Of a DNA stretch of 64,000 nucleotides, positions 46,900-58,563 are shown in pieces; position 1 is the stretch's first letter; each line of letters starts with the position of its first letter. The position numbers and the translations under genes are program-made. A model generated the notes under the pieces. That model had not been told where the DNA came from, did not search any database, and saw nothing but the letters and a program-made list of their open reading frames with translations. The stretch covers positions 49,706,935 through 49,770,934 of the forward strand of contig NC_077247.1 of NCBI RefSeq assembly GCF_947179165.1, given 5' to 3'. This stretch comes from Solanum dulcamara (Eukaryota > Streptophyta > Magnoliopsida > Solanales > Solanaceae).

Positions 46900-48850
46900 A
46901 TTTTCATCGAAATTTCTCATAACTTCGGAAAAGAGGCTTATAAGCCTGATATAAGAATATGGTGCATACATCTACCATATGCCCCTAGTGTTTATAATAA
47001 AGACAATAATCTAGGACATTCTTATATTGAATTGCCTGCCACCTTCCAATGGTAATATATTCGTCATCAAGGTCCATCCATACATGAGGTGGCCTCTCTT
47101 TAGTTAGATCCATTTGAACTCTAACCTTAGCAAGACTACCTTTGGGTTTTTTAATAGAAGCATAATTTAAATATAGTATTTTACCAATGGGGGATAGGAG
47201 GGTAGTGACAAACTCTTTATTGTAACAGTGCCATGGAAACTCTAGTAATGAAACCCAAATTGGAACAATGGGGTTTCCTCCTCAGACCTAAAAGTAGGTG
47301 TCCAGGTTTGAATTCTCATGAATTGTCCCTCAATAGTCATTTTCTGCCTTGTCCATACTCTGATAAAATCAAGTTCATTATCCAAGTCAATGTACACATA
47401 CCTAGCATGAAAATAAGCTATTTTCACCCCTTGAGTCTGAAGAATGAAGTTCCTTTTGATAAGTTCCACTTTAAACATTGTATTTCTAAACTTTCCCACT
47501 AAGGTTAACTTGCATCTGGCAGCCAACTTTTATATAAAATCATCTTATTTGAATATGACTGCATGGAGTCCTTGTTTAGTGGTAACTTTGGGAGTAGCCA
47601 ATTCTATGGGACTTTCAGTTCTGATCTGATTAAGTCTAAAATTGACAGCCATGGTTTGGATCACAGTATAAGGAGCTGGTTCAGGAATAAAATCCTTTTT
47701 GGGATTAGGAAATGGATTATTTTGTAATGTTGATTAGAAGTATTAGTAGAAGAGGGTTGTTTGGGGATCTGCTTATTTGTTTGAAAATCAGGAACAAAAT
47801 TTTCAAAATTGTTGGACACCTTAGGATAATTGTGTCCCCCTGCAGTATTGTTCTTGTTGTTTTTAGTGTTAGCAGGTTGGTCAATCCTCTTGCCGCCTTT
47901 GTTTTTCCTTTCCTTATTATGATCATTCATAGATAACACAACATCTTTCCCCTGCACCACATTACTTATGCCAACATAATTTTGCTCATTTGCATTAGAT
48001 TGCAAATGAGCTTCAATAACATCAATCTTAGCATTAACAGCAGGTATATCAGAGAAAGAAGATTTATCTGGTGCCTTAGAAGTTCCTGCCTCCTGGCTTA
48101 TGTTGTCCTGATCTCTTTGCATTGCATCAGTCTGCTCTTGAGTTAAATATGCATTTTTTTCCTGTGCTTACTAATCATTAACTTCCTTCTTTTGACTTTG
48201 TTCTTTTTCAGCTCTATTGAAAGTGTGATCAAGATCTTTCTCATTGCCAATTGGGACATATAGAGGACTTACACCCTCAATGTCATCCACTTATGTAGGA
48301 ATTACACTCATTTTTGTTTTGGTGACTTGCTGATCATAGCCATTGGTTGAGATTTGATCCTGCACCTTCAGTTCATTCTCTCCATGGCTGTCAAGAACAT
48401 TTTTTCCCAAATTCGAATTGCAATGATGTTTTTCAAAAACTTTTTAATTGATGGATTTATTCATAGTGTTTATTGGCTCAATTTGTCATTGGTCTTTGTC
48501 CAAAATTATCACCGGAGCTCCAATAGCCTCGCCGGAGTTCCCACCGTCCAAATTGATTGAAATTGCAGTGAGATGTACCTTATGATGCAGAGAGAAATCC
48601 CCAGTGGTCGATTCCCATCAAATTTCTTCCAAAGGAGCATGCAATTGAAGGCGCAATTAAGGCGATTCGTCACCCGTTCTCTCAAGAATCACCCGTGGTG
48701 ATTTCTCAATTGGAAAGATGAAATCCTTTGATTTTTGGGCTTGAGGTGGATTTTTTAGTGGGGAATCATCCATCATACATGTATTTACACGAATAAATCC
48801 AGCTTGTTCCATGAAAATGATCTTGCGAGCCCAGTTCAACTTCCCCGCTG
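46900..48850 (-). mobile_element. LINE 5' part: gag-like ORF1 (DUF4283 and zinc knuckle), broken
   Basis: Minus strand from about 48850. A 60-codon N-terminal piece (48657-48839) is followed by a low-complexity Asn/Lys-rich frame (47661-48122). After a frame change and stops comes CKLTLVGKFRNT ... FHARYVYIDLDNELDFIRVW (47242-47526), typical of plant DUF4283 LINE ORF1 proteins. Near 47240-46930 a WVSLLEFPWH-like stretch and a degenerate zinc knuckle (about 46960) are recognisable. At least three disruptions rule out function. Endonuclease and RT are missing between here and the RNase H part at 41743-42640. Confidence 0.75.
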
Positions 48851-49080
48851 ATATCGCAACAGCGATCGCCTTTTACTTGTGCAAATTCAAGGCGTTGTAG
48901 GACAAATTAGAGATTGACTCAAGCTATATTTTGCTCCTATCATCCTTATGCATCGATTGAACCTAGTCCGGTGGCCTAAAAAGGTATACAGCAGCGAATT
49001 TGCCATTCCGATAGAACCAGCCTTGAAATCGCCTCTAGAGAGCGTTTTTTAGAGAAAGAAAAAATTGGAGAAATGACGAA

Positions 49081-49795
49081 GCGATTTTGTGGAGGTTTAG
49101 AGGTTAAAATTTATGGTTTAATGGTGAAATTTAGGGCTTGAGGTTCAAGGTATAAAGTTAAAGGTTCAAGGTTCAAGATTTATTGTTAAGGATTTGAGGT
49201 TCAAACTACAAAGTTCAGAGTTCTGGATGCAAGTTCAAGATTAGAGTTTAGGGTTCGAGATTTAAGGTTGGATTTTAGGGTTCTATATTTAGGGTTGGAG
49301 TCTCGAGTTCTTTATGTTTTAGGATTCAAGATTCGGAATTTAGAGTTTGAAAAGGTTAAAGTTTGGACTTCAGGATTTGGGATTAGTGTTTAGTGTTGGA
49401 TAGATTTAGGATTAGTGTTTAGGGTTAGGGTTTAGGGTTGCCGTTTACGATTTGGGGTTCAAAATTCAAGGTGGTTGTTCGTGGTTCAAAATTCAGGGTT
49501 GAGGATTGTAGTTTAGGATTTAGGATTTAGAATTTAAAATTTAAGGTTCAGGATTAGAGTTTAGAATTTGTGGTTTAAGGTTAGAGTCTCAAGTTCAAAA
49601 TTTAAGGTTTAAGATTCAAACAGGTTTAGGGTTGGAATTTAGTGTTTGGGGTTTTAGGTTGAAATTTAAGATTCAGGGTTCAAGGTTTAAGTTTCAAGTT
49701 AGAGTTTGAGGTTTGAAATTTAGGGTTCAAGGTTGCAATTTAGGGTTTAGGGTTAGAATTTAAGATTTTGGGTCCAGTATTTAAGGTTTCAGGGT
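49081..49795 (+). repeat. Degenerate telomere-like repeat tract
   Basis: About 0.7 kb made of variants of tttagggttcaaggtt, with the exact plant telomere heptamer TTTAGGG many times (for example gttagggtttagggttg near 49425-49441). The G-rich strand is the plus strand throughout. It lies between the LINE 5' end and pararetrovirus sequence. Sequence decay argues for an old interstitial tract, not a functional telomere. Confidence 0.75.
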
Positions 49796-49804
49796 TTACC
49801 AACT

Positions 49805-51540
49805 AAAAAATGAAAAAAGTTAAAAAACTGGATTTGTACCCACGTTATATTTACTAGAAAATGCTGGTACATGACAATCCCATGTAAACAAAGAATAGGA
49901 GCAAAAATAGTTATGAATAAAGAGAGAAAATCAACAGAATGGATTAAAAGAGATAGTAAAATAACGCAAAAATTAGAAAACAAGCCTAAAAATGAACCAC
50001 AATTAGAATTGATAATACTTAATATTGATAGAGAAGAATTAGTCAAGAAAAAGTTAGAAGCATTGTGTAGTGAAAACTCCTTAAATATTGGGATAAACAT
50101 AAGACGACAGTAGACATAAAATTAGTAAACCCAAATAGCATCATAATGCAAAAACCTTTAAAATAAGAATTCAAAAAACATATCGATGATTTATTAGAAG
50201 CAAATTATATACAAAGGAATAATAGCAAACATAGTAGCCCAGCATTTATAGTAAAGAAACATGAACAAAAGAGAAGAAAAAGTAGAATGTTTATTGATTA
50301 TAGAAATTTAAATCAAAAACAGAAACATATAACTACCCCATGCCAAATAAGATATTAAAGATAAGACAAGTACAAGGATACAATTATTTTATTAAATTTG
50401 ATTGTAAGTCAAGATTTTATAACTTAAAATTGTCAGATAAATCTAAAGAAGTAACAGTTTTCACAGTACCACAAGAATTTTATAAATGGAATGTACTGCC
50501 TTTTGGATATAAAAATGCGCCGGGAAGATATCAATGTTTTATGGATAAATATTTTAATAAGTTAGAAAATTATATTGTTTATATTGATGATATATTGTTA
50601 CATAGTAAAACGAGAGACGAACATACAAAATTACTTGAGAAACTTATAACAATTGTAGAAGAATCAGGTATAAGCTTAAATAAGGAAAAAGCAAAAATAA
50701 TGAAAAATAGAATTTTTAGGGATAGAAGCAGATAGAGCAGGAGTAAAAATGCAACAGCATATAGTAACGAAAATAATAAATTTAGAAGAAATATTAGACA
50801 CCAAAAAGAAGTTACAATCATTTCTAGGATTAGTAAACCAAGTAAGAGAATATATACCAAAGTTAGCAGAAAAACTAAAACCATTGCAGAAAAAGCTAAA
50901 AAAGGATGTAGAATATAGGTTTGAAGAAGAAAATAAAAAATATATACAAGAAATAATAGAATTATCCCGCAAAATCCCAAAGTTACATTTTCCAAATGAA
51001 AATAAAGAATTTGAATATATAGTAGAATCAGACACTAGTGGAATAAGTTACGGAGAAGTATTAAAATACAGATATTTAGGTGATAAAAAAGAGTATCATT
51101 GTAGATATTACTCAGGTACTTATAAAGAAAATGAGAAGAATTGGGAGATACATAGAAAAGAATTATTAGCATTATATATAGGTGTTTACATAATTTTGAA
51201 CCATACATAGTTTATCATAAATTCATTGTAAGAACAGGTAACACACAAGTCAAATGGTGGCTAACGCCAAAGTTAGAAGATTCAGTAACAACAAAAGAAA
51301 TAAGATGATTGGTATGAAAAATTTTAAATTACACTTTTACAGTTGGAAGTTATTTCTACTAACAAAAATGTTAATGCAGATTACCTATCAAGAAACAGGT
51401 ACCCAAACTAATGAAAGAACAACCAGAGATTCTTAATATTTTCCTTTTAGAGTTACAAAAGATATCAGTACAGATCAGTGAGATGAATGCTAATAACAGC
51501 ATAATCCATGAACGGATGACTGTACTTGAAAACAAAAATA
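49805..51540 (+). pseudogene. Endogenous pararetrovirus (Caulimoviridae-like) pol fragment, broken
   Basis: Plus-strand pieces in at least three frames. An 80-codon linker (49871-50113) is followed by reverse transcriptase. RT shows FIDYRNLN near 50293, then in another frame FIKFDCKSRFYNLKL (FDCKS is characteristic of Caulimoviridae; Ty3/Gypsy usually has a leucine-aspartate form), LPFGYKNAP, and the catalytic YIDDILLHSK at about 50579-50608. RNase H follows from 50749 (SFLGLVNQ, then ESDTSGISYG). A short coiled-coil-like frame begins at 51409. Several frameshifts and stops separate the blocks, so no polyprotein is possible. No LTRs flank it. The genus is not determined. Confidence 0.78.
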
Positions 51541-51805
51541 TCAATGAAAATACATTGATATTTTAGAAATCACAACAACTTTAAAATGATATCCTTTATT
51601 GAGCTCTGAATATTCACTGATTTACAAAGCTTGCTCTTTATGTTTTGTTACAGAGCTAATATCCTTCTCCTTTTAGAGGGAGTAAGGTATTAAATCACTT
51701 TCTATAACTATTCCTATGTTACACTTGTGCGGCTATTATTACATTCTTATTTAAATGAAATCTTATCTTTTGACTAATATCTTGCAAGTGGCCGACAGGT
51801 CACAT
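51541..51805. other. Non-coding junction between the two opposed viral segments
   Basis: About 265 bp between the 3' end of the plus-strand pol relic and the 3' end of the minus-strand ORF. On the minus strand, ctccctctaaaaggagaagg (about 51665-51685) could belong to a viral promoter or leader. Both segments converge here, so it is the breakpoint of an inverted arrangement. Confidence 0.4.
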
Positions 51806-52640
51806 CTATTTTTCTTCAGACTTTGCTTGCGTGTTATCTTCTTCTTTCTTCATTTCCCCAATTATTGAGGCCTCTGGTATTACGTTGTCATCTCCTCCAC
51901 ACTTGCTGCAATGGTGATCAGGATATCTTTGTCCAATTATTTTACAAAAACTGGATAGCTTTTCTGTTGAAATAAAATCACTTTTAATTGATCTAGTTAA
52001 GGGAATTTCTTCTGGGTTTAGTAGAGTAATTGCCCATTTACGTATTTCCTCCATATCTTGTTTTCTGATATCTCTGCAGTTTCCATAGATTAGCGTTTAG
52101 TATTTCCATACTGAATTATCTTTAGTAATTACTTCTGCTAATTCTTGTATAATAGTTCCAATGCCAATAATTCTTTTATGTGCAAAGAACTCTGGGATCT
52201 GGATCCTTGATATTTCCGGCTGAGTGTCTATCTGCTCTGGAATTACCAGGTCTCTTGTCATTCCTAACTTAATGACTGTAATAACTGGATTTATCTTATC
52301 ATATAACACTTGTGCCGTTGCTGAATAAAATTTGATGTAAAATAATTCTCCTTTAATCTTCTTGTAACTGAAGAATTTCTGGTGTAACTCTGACAATAAG
52401 CTTAATTCTTCTCCTGTCTATGTAGACTACGATTAATAGCCCATAATCATAGCAGGTTTTAACCAACTGTGGGTTTGTCTGGGGCAGTGCAATTAATTTG
52501 TTATAATCTTTATTTTTTTGTTTAATATATCCTTTCTGCTCGTTGTATAGTTCTTTACTTTGTATAGAATTTGTGTTCAGATAGCTGGATATTTGGTATT
52601 GATTTTCTATATAATTTGATATATAGTTATATGTCTTGGT
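51806..52640 (-). pseudogene. Second pararetrovirus-like ORF in opposite orientation
   Basis: Minus strand. One reading frame runs from about 52396 to 51806, interrupted by a single TAA at 52097-52099, and a further upstream part to about 52640 lies in another frame. A Cys/His pair motif (HHCSKCGG) is near the C-terminus, followed by an acidic tail. It resembles a non-pol protein of the same virus group, perhaps movement- or capsid-related, but I cannot assign it by motif. The link to the neighbouring pol fragment rests on adjacency, similar base composition and general character, so it is an inference. Confidence 0.5.
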
Positions 52641-52649
52641 TTAACTGTT

Positions 52650-55037
52650 TAGGCTTTCTAAATAAGAAACTACCTAAGAAGGTATGGATAGTGATTGTTT
52701 ATTTTGTCTAGATTTAAATTGTATAATTAATTTATATTCTAATCTTAAAATAATTATAATTAAATGATCAAATCTTTTATGATCTTCGTTGGTACAATTT
52801 AATTTTTTTATATTCCCTGTAAATCATTTTTTGTTTCTAAATTTGTCTCTAGTATTTTTTTAATGGTCTTTCTGGAGTTTCCAAATGGGCCAAGACAAGG
52901 GTACATTTGAGTCCAAGTGAACTGCCTAGGAAAACAGATTAGCAATGGACATTTCAACGATTTGAGAATAGAAAGACATTCATTTAGTTTTAAAAAAATC
53001 TATTCACATAACTGGTGGACTTGGGTTATATAACAAGATTTAATCAAACAATCAATGAGTTTATTATATGAGAAAGAGGCAGAGGCTATAGCCTAGAATA
53101 ATTGACATAAAACTCAGACATTTTTACCACGACGTACAAATAAAAAGATAAGCAAAATATATGAAAAACATGTCCAAGTTGGTTACTGCACATGCTTGAA
53201 CTTGGTTCCTAACCATTCTTGAAGCATAGAGACTCTAAATGATAGATTAACTAATCGGACTCGCAAAATAATTTAACTTGACTTCAAAGCTTCGGTTTAG
53301 ATGAAACAGAGGGATTAGATGTTCTAAACAAAAAAGGCCAAATCAACGTGTCATGGATAAAATAGAGCAAGTATGCAAGGAGCTATATAAGCAATGGATG
53401 TAGCCAGGGCAATTCTTGTGACAGCTTCTAAGAAGAAGAGAAGATGAACATAAGCATAATCAAACATGACGAATTTAAACAGCAAGAACATTGGAGTAAA
53501 ACAGTTTTTAAAAAAGATATGCACCAGGTGTGTGTCACCAAAGAATTGAGACTAAACAGACTAAATATTGCTTCTCAAACAAATCAAGATTCGAACAAGA
53601 TTGATTTAAAACTATTTTTGAACTTTTAAAAAATAATTATTTCAAATTGTTTAAAATTGAAAAAACTCAACAATTAATTCAAATGGTTGACGATCAAAAT
53701 TGATTGTCAAGGCTTATCATGGGCGATTATTTCAGTTTTCCTTTGGTATCGAGTTAATTTAAATTTTCATTGATTCTATCTTCTTATCATAGCGGAAAGG
53801 TTATGTTGTAGCTTCATCAATTTCCTTTTTATTTTTCTTTTGTATCAAGGTAATTTTAATCATTGGTGATTTTATTATTCCAGTGACTTAATAAGAGTTT
53901 TTTATTTATATTTAAAATTGTGAATGAGTTTTTTTACTTACAAATGAAGATCTAGCCTATACTTAAAATTGGGAATAAATTATTTAATTTTGAGTTTTTC
54001 ACGTGTTTTTCCGTTAAAATTAAGGGTAAATCTGTGATAAATTATAATGATAAGGGTATATGTGGACCGAAAATATAACGGAAAAAATATATTTGAATTA
54101 AAAGCTTAATGAAGAATATATTTAAACTATTTCTAATAGTACAGAGATATATTTGACCATTTTCCATTAAATGTAATAGTTATTTAGTTGATAATGATAA
54201 TATCTTGTAGCTTAACAGGTGACTTACTTTTCTTAAGTAATAAGAAGAAGAACGAAATATGTTACTATAAAAACTCTAATGTAACAAAATATATAGTCAA
54301 CGGCGTGAAGAAAATAGGATAGATAGTTGATCAATTCTAGTATAGATAATACATGAACATGAACGATACTTGAAATTAACAACTTTCTTAAAATTTCCTC
54401 ATAATATATTTCACTGAAGAGGATCAAGTTGACCTCGCAATAATTCGATTTACTATTTACCTTCAATACTTTGAGTATACTGTGGCAAAAGAAAATTTTG
54501 GAAAATTCGTTGATCGTGTAACACATAATTCCTCATGTATTTAATTCTCAAGCTACTATATTCTTATTTCTTCTTGATCATCTTAATCACTTAATGTCCC
54601 CTACTTGGGCAGAGAAGTGATGATGCCAAAGTATATTGGCTCCAATATAATATTATGTATATTGGCTCCAATATAATATTATTAGTCCAACTAATTAATC
54701 AGATCACCATTCCCCAAAAATTGTGAAATAGTGCGGGGGAAATGTGCAAAAATGAGATACACTATATAGTACGTGGAAAGGTGGCAAGAAATCCCTTAAA
54801 AGTAAAGGATAGAGTTAGGCCATCGCAATTACATTATTATACTACATTGTAGTTATCAATGTTTATATCCACATATTTATATATCAAATACAACTACCAT
54901 AACAACCCACAATCAAATTAATGTGCTACTCTTGTGGACCGACTGGAATATTCATGTTATAACCATTATCACATCTTAATTGGTCGGTCTTCCACTTAAA
55001 CTAAATCAACTCTTAATTTGGGAATAAATAAATAATT
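52650..55037. other. AT-rich gene-free region
   Basis: No coding frame with recognisable content. A TATA-like gctatataagcaatgg lies near 53380, before a 61-codon frame at 53444 with no domain. At 54633-54682 a 27-bp unit (gtatattggctccaatataatatt) is repeated twice in tandem. No transposon ends were recognised. Confidence 0.45.
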
Positions 55038-57260
55038 GTCACGATCTAAATTATTGTGATCGACATCCACATCAACCACCTAGGCGAACCTTAACATCTA
55101 ACACATGTAACTATCTAGGCAATGATAAACAAAAGCATATTAAATTGGTTCTAAAGTCTCAAAAATAAATAACAAAACAACGGAAGTCTAACTAATACAT
55201 TTTTAAAATTTGAAAGTCATCGTAGAAAAATATCTAGCTAAAATTGTTTAAGAATAGTAATGAATAAGTAAATAAATAGTCTCAATGTCTAAAAAAGATA
55301 CATCGAAATAAAGAAGATATGACTATCCAGGTGAAAATAGCTCATTCTCAGATCTGAAAGTAACTCAGCTAAATGCAGAGTCTCGTAGACACCTCTGGAT
55401 CACATATTACATTTAAAAGAAAGTGCAGAAATAGCAATAATGCAAACACTATATATTAATAGACATTATAGACCGATTCAAATTAATAACAAGTATACAA
55501 TTATAGTTATAAAGCAAATAAACATGTTCATTCCACATAGTCAAACAACAAAGTCACAAGTCATTAAATTCATCCTCAAATCACTAACAACCTTGTATGC
55601 ATGCCTAAAATCCATCAAGTATATTCCAACCACCGACTAATGATCAGACAAGTACACCTTGACCAACTCAATCCACTGAAAGTATAAGTGTATATAAATA
55701 TGGGTATAAGTATATACCCTTCTTAGAATATTTACCCTCGTGAAGTACTACACTTCAACCAACATGTTAATTCATGAAGCAATAAGCAAGCAATCACACA
55801 TCAATACAAATCCACAACAGAACTGCTAAATACAAACAAGAAAATAGAAACAGGAAAATTATATTTACTGTGACTTTGCAGTCGTATAATCACTGCATCT
55901 TACCAGTAATATTGATAATCTCTCAAATATCATTAATTTCACTTTTTTTTTTACACATATGCTAAAGTGTCTTAATTATGTCCATCTAATTAATCATGAC
56001 CTGAAAGGAATTATAGGTGTTCATTATCGTACTGGCGTGGTTCCCGATCTAATCAAACTCATAATTCTTATTCATAAGCTCACATCGGACACGAGCCATT
56101 CATCATTAGAATAGTAAATATATTCTCATTATATTCGCATATCTCAATATGCTAACCTCTCTAGTTACCTCTTAAAATAACACAATAAGTATAGAATAAC
56201 TTCAAGCTCATATTTTATAACATCAGCAAAATAGACAGTTTAATAATTCACATTGTATTCATGCAAACAATCATTAGTTCAATCATAAACAAACACCAAT
56301 TATGTTTGAAGACCAATCAACATACAGTACAACTCATATTACATACCAGAAACTAAGCAAAGTCTAACTCTAACTAAATTGTAACCTAGCTCAATCGAAA
56401 AATTGAAAGCAACAAGCTAAACTGTCGGAGCCTTCCTTTTCCTTACAACCTTAGAGTGCTCAAACTCTAAGACAAGCAAAATATAATGCTACTTTAATTA
56501 TCTACTTCCTCAAACGAAGGTCTTAGATATTAAAACCCACATAATTTTATCTTTTTAGAAGTTATTTCATCAAACCAGAGGTTTTCATGATTATATTAAT
56601 CTCAGTCATGTAATTTCAGCTTCATTAACCTTTCTTGAGCAGTTCATGTGCTCAAAAAATCTATTTTTATGGAGTTTCTCCCAATATCGTAGTTAAAAGC
56701 TAAGTCCATAATTCTATGCTAGAAAATAGAATTTAACAGTGTAGAATCAAAAATCATGCGTAACTATATTCCTCCACATGTTGTTCCACCAAAATAATAA
56801 TTTTGGGGTTCCATCCATATAGTCCCACGAAGAACATACCTCCGATCCTAGAAAGAAACTAAATTACGGAGTAAAAAGAAGCCCGTACATCAAGGGAGAA
56901 AAGCCCTAAATCTTGAAAAAATCACCCTGAGATTCTTTGATCAAATATTCTAAGTTATGACTAAGTCTGGGTGAAAACTAACTTAAAAATACGTTTTATG
57001 TTTTCCGAACTTCACTATGATGAATAAATGTTTTGCTATGGTGAACCTCCATCAGATTCGCTACCTTTGCTATGGCGAAGCCTTCTTCTCTATAGCGAAG
57101 CACTGACAAATTTTTAAAACTCAATTTTTATTTTTAGATTTTCATTAACTCTTAATCCATGGAGACCTATGATCCTAACCATCTATAACGACGAGACAGA
57201 TTATTATAATAATTAATTAATATTCTACTACCATTTTAAAAACCTAAATAGATTGATCAT
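55038..57260. mobile_element. Decayed long LTR fragment
   Basis: Begins tgtcacgatctaaatt with attgtgatcgacatcc after it, and shortly afterwards cctaggcgaacc, a start seen in Solanaceae Ty3/Gypsy-like LTRs and analogous to the LTRs at 13832 and 42649. The 3' part holds gctatggcgaa-type repeats (about 57030-57110). The right border is unclear and no target duplication is visible. No coding domains. Confidence 0.5.
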
Positions 57261-58293
57261 GAAATGTTCCCTCCTATTAAAAGAGGACGACGAAGTAGAT
57301 TGCAGATGGCTAAAAGTAGTTTATAAGTTAGCTTAATACATAATCCTTCATCAAAAATTGTTAGGATATTTTATTTAGACACTCAATTAAATTTGATTAT
57401 ATTTCATGTGAACTCTTAACTCTTAATAAAGTGTTTCAATTAGACACTTATGATTCAAATTATGATTTTTTTTGTGTGTGTTCTCATTCTTCTATTACGT
57501 AGTTAAGTTAATCAAATAAAATATGTCATCTCTTTTAGTTATAGATGTTCGCCTCAATAAGCCATAAAATCCCAAGCACTTTTTACTTAAGATTGACACG
57601 TATAATTAAAAGAGATCTCTGATTCGAGCTTGTGAGAATAGAAAATTATACATTGAGGGTGTCACATCTAAAAATAGTCTTGCAATGCATGAATTCAAAT
57701 TTAATCGCACCTCAATATAAATCTGACATTGGGCATTAACCAACAAAAAAAACTTGTCCCAATGGTGTTTGAATGAGTTTTTTTAAAGTAACTTATAAGC
57801 AAAAAGCTAAAAGTCAGAAATTTGAGATATCCAACTTTTGACTTTTGTTTTTTTTCCTCACTTTTTCAACCTAAAAAGGGTGCTTAAATACTTTTTATGT
57901 TATCTAAACACTCTCAAAATTAAAAAAGAATTTAAATGCCAAAAATTACTTAAAATAAGTCAATGATTCAACCTTTTGTGTATTTAACGTACGAGTGTTC
58001 CTATTATTTATATTTCTTTATTTACATGAAAAGGTTTAATTTGCATTCATTGAACTATCCATAGCATGCGCCGCGCCTTCCTGGCCTAGCCATGTGCTTT
58101 TGTGGTTTCTTCCCTGTCAACTATTACTATCATTCTCTAATGTATCATTTATTCTTTCTTTTTTCCTTTTACATTTAAAACTATATACTAACATATATTT
58201 TCGGTTTTTTTGTTTTCATAGCTTAATTTATTGTGAGCTTTGCCAGACTTCATTCCTTATTGATTAGCTGATAGATTATCATTTAAAATAATA
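57261..58293. other. AT-rich region, nothing recognised
   Basis: Both strands show only short frames with no domain. No clear terminal repeats or RNA genes were seen. Confidence 0.4.
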
Positions 58294-58563
58294 CTTCCTT
58301 CATTTTTTTTATTTGTCAAATTTTAATTTGACACATCTATTAAAAAATAATGATTGATATAGCGAGTTTACTATTTTACCCCTATTAATTGATAGAGTTT
58401 TAAACATATTTACTCACTACATTTTTCAAATGACATTAACTCAATATTAATAAATTGAGGGTATAATAGAAAGAAAAAAATTGTCCTTTCTTTGTCTAAA
58501 TTAACAAGTAAAAAGAGAAATCAAATTAGAAAATATTTGACAAGTAAATAGGAATAGCGGAAG
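58294..58563. mobile_element. Stowaway-like MITE
   Basis: 270 bp flanked by TA on both sides. Ends are cttccttcattttttttatt and (inverted) cttccgctattcctatttac, both running into a ttgtcaa-type block. Typical size and target for Tc1/mariner-derived MITEs. Confidence 0.75.

Noticed and set aside
49805..52640. Pararetrovirus region as a Ty3/Gypsy element or an infectious virus copy
   Set aside because: RT motifs are of the Caulimoviridae type and no LTRs are present; many frameshifts, stops and an inverted order exclude an intact viral genome.
53444..53629. 61-codon frame after a TATA-like box as a small gene
   Set aside because: No domain, no conserved feature, and nothing else supports transcription.
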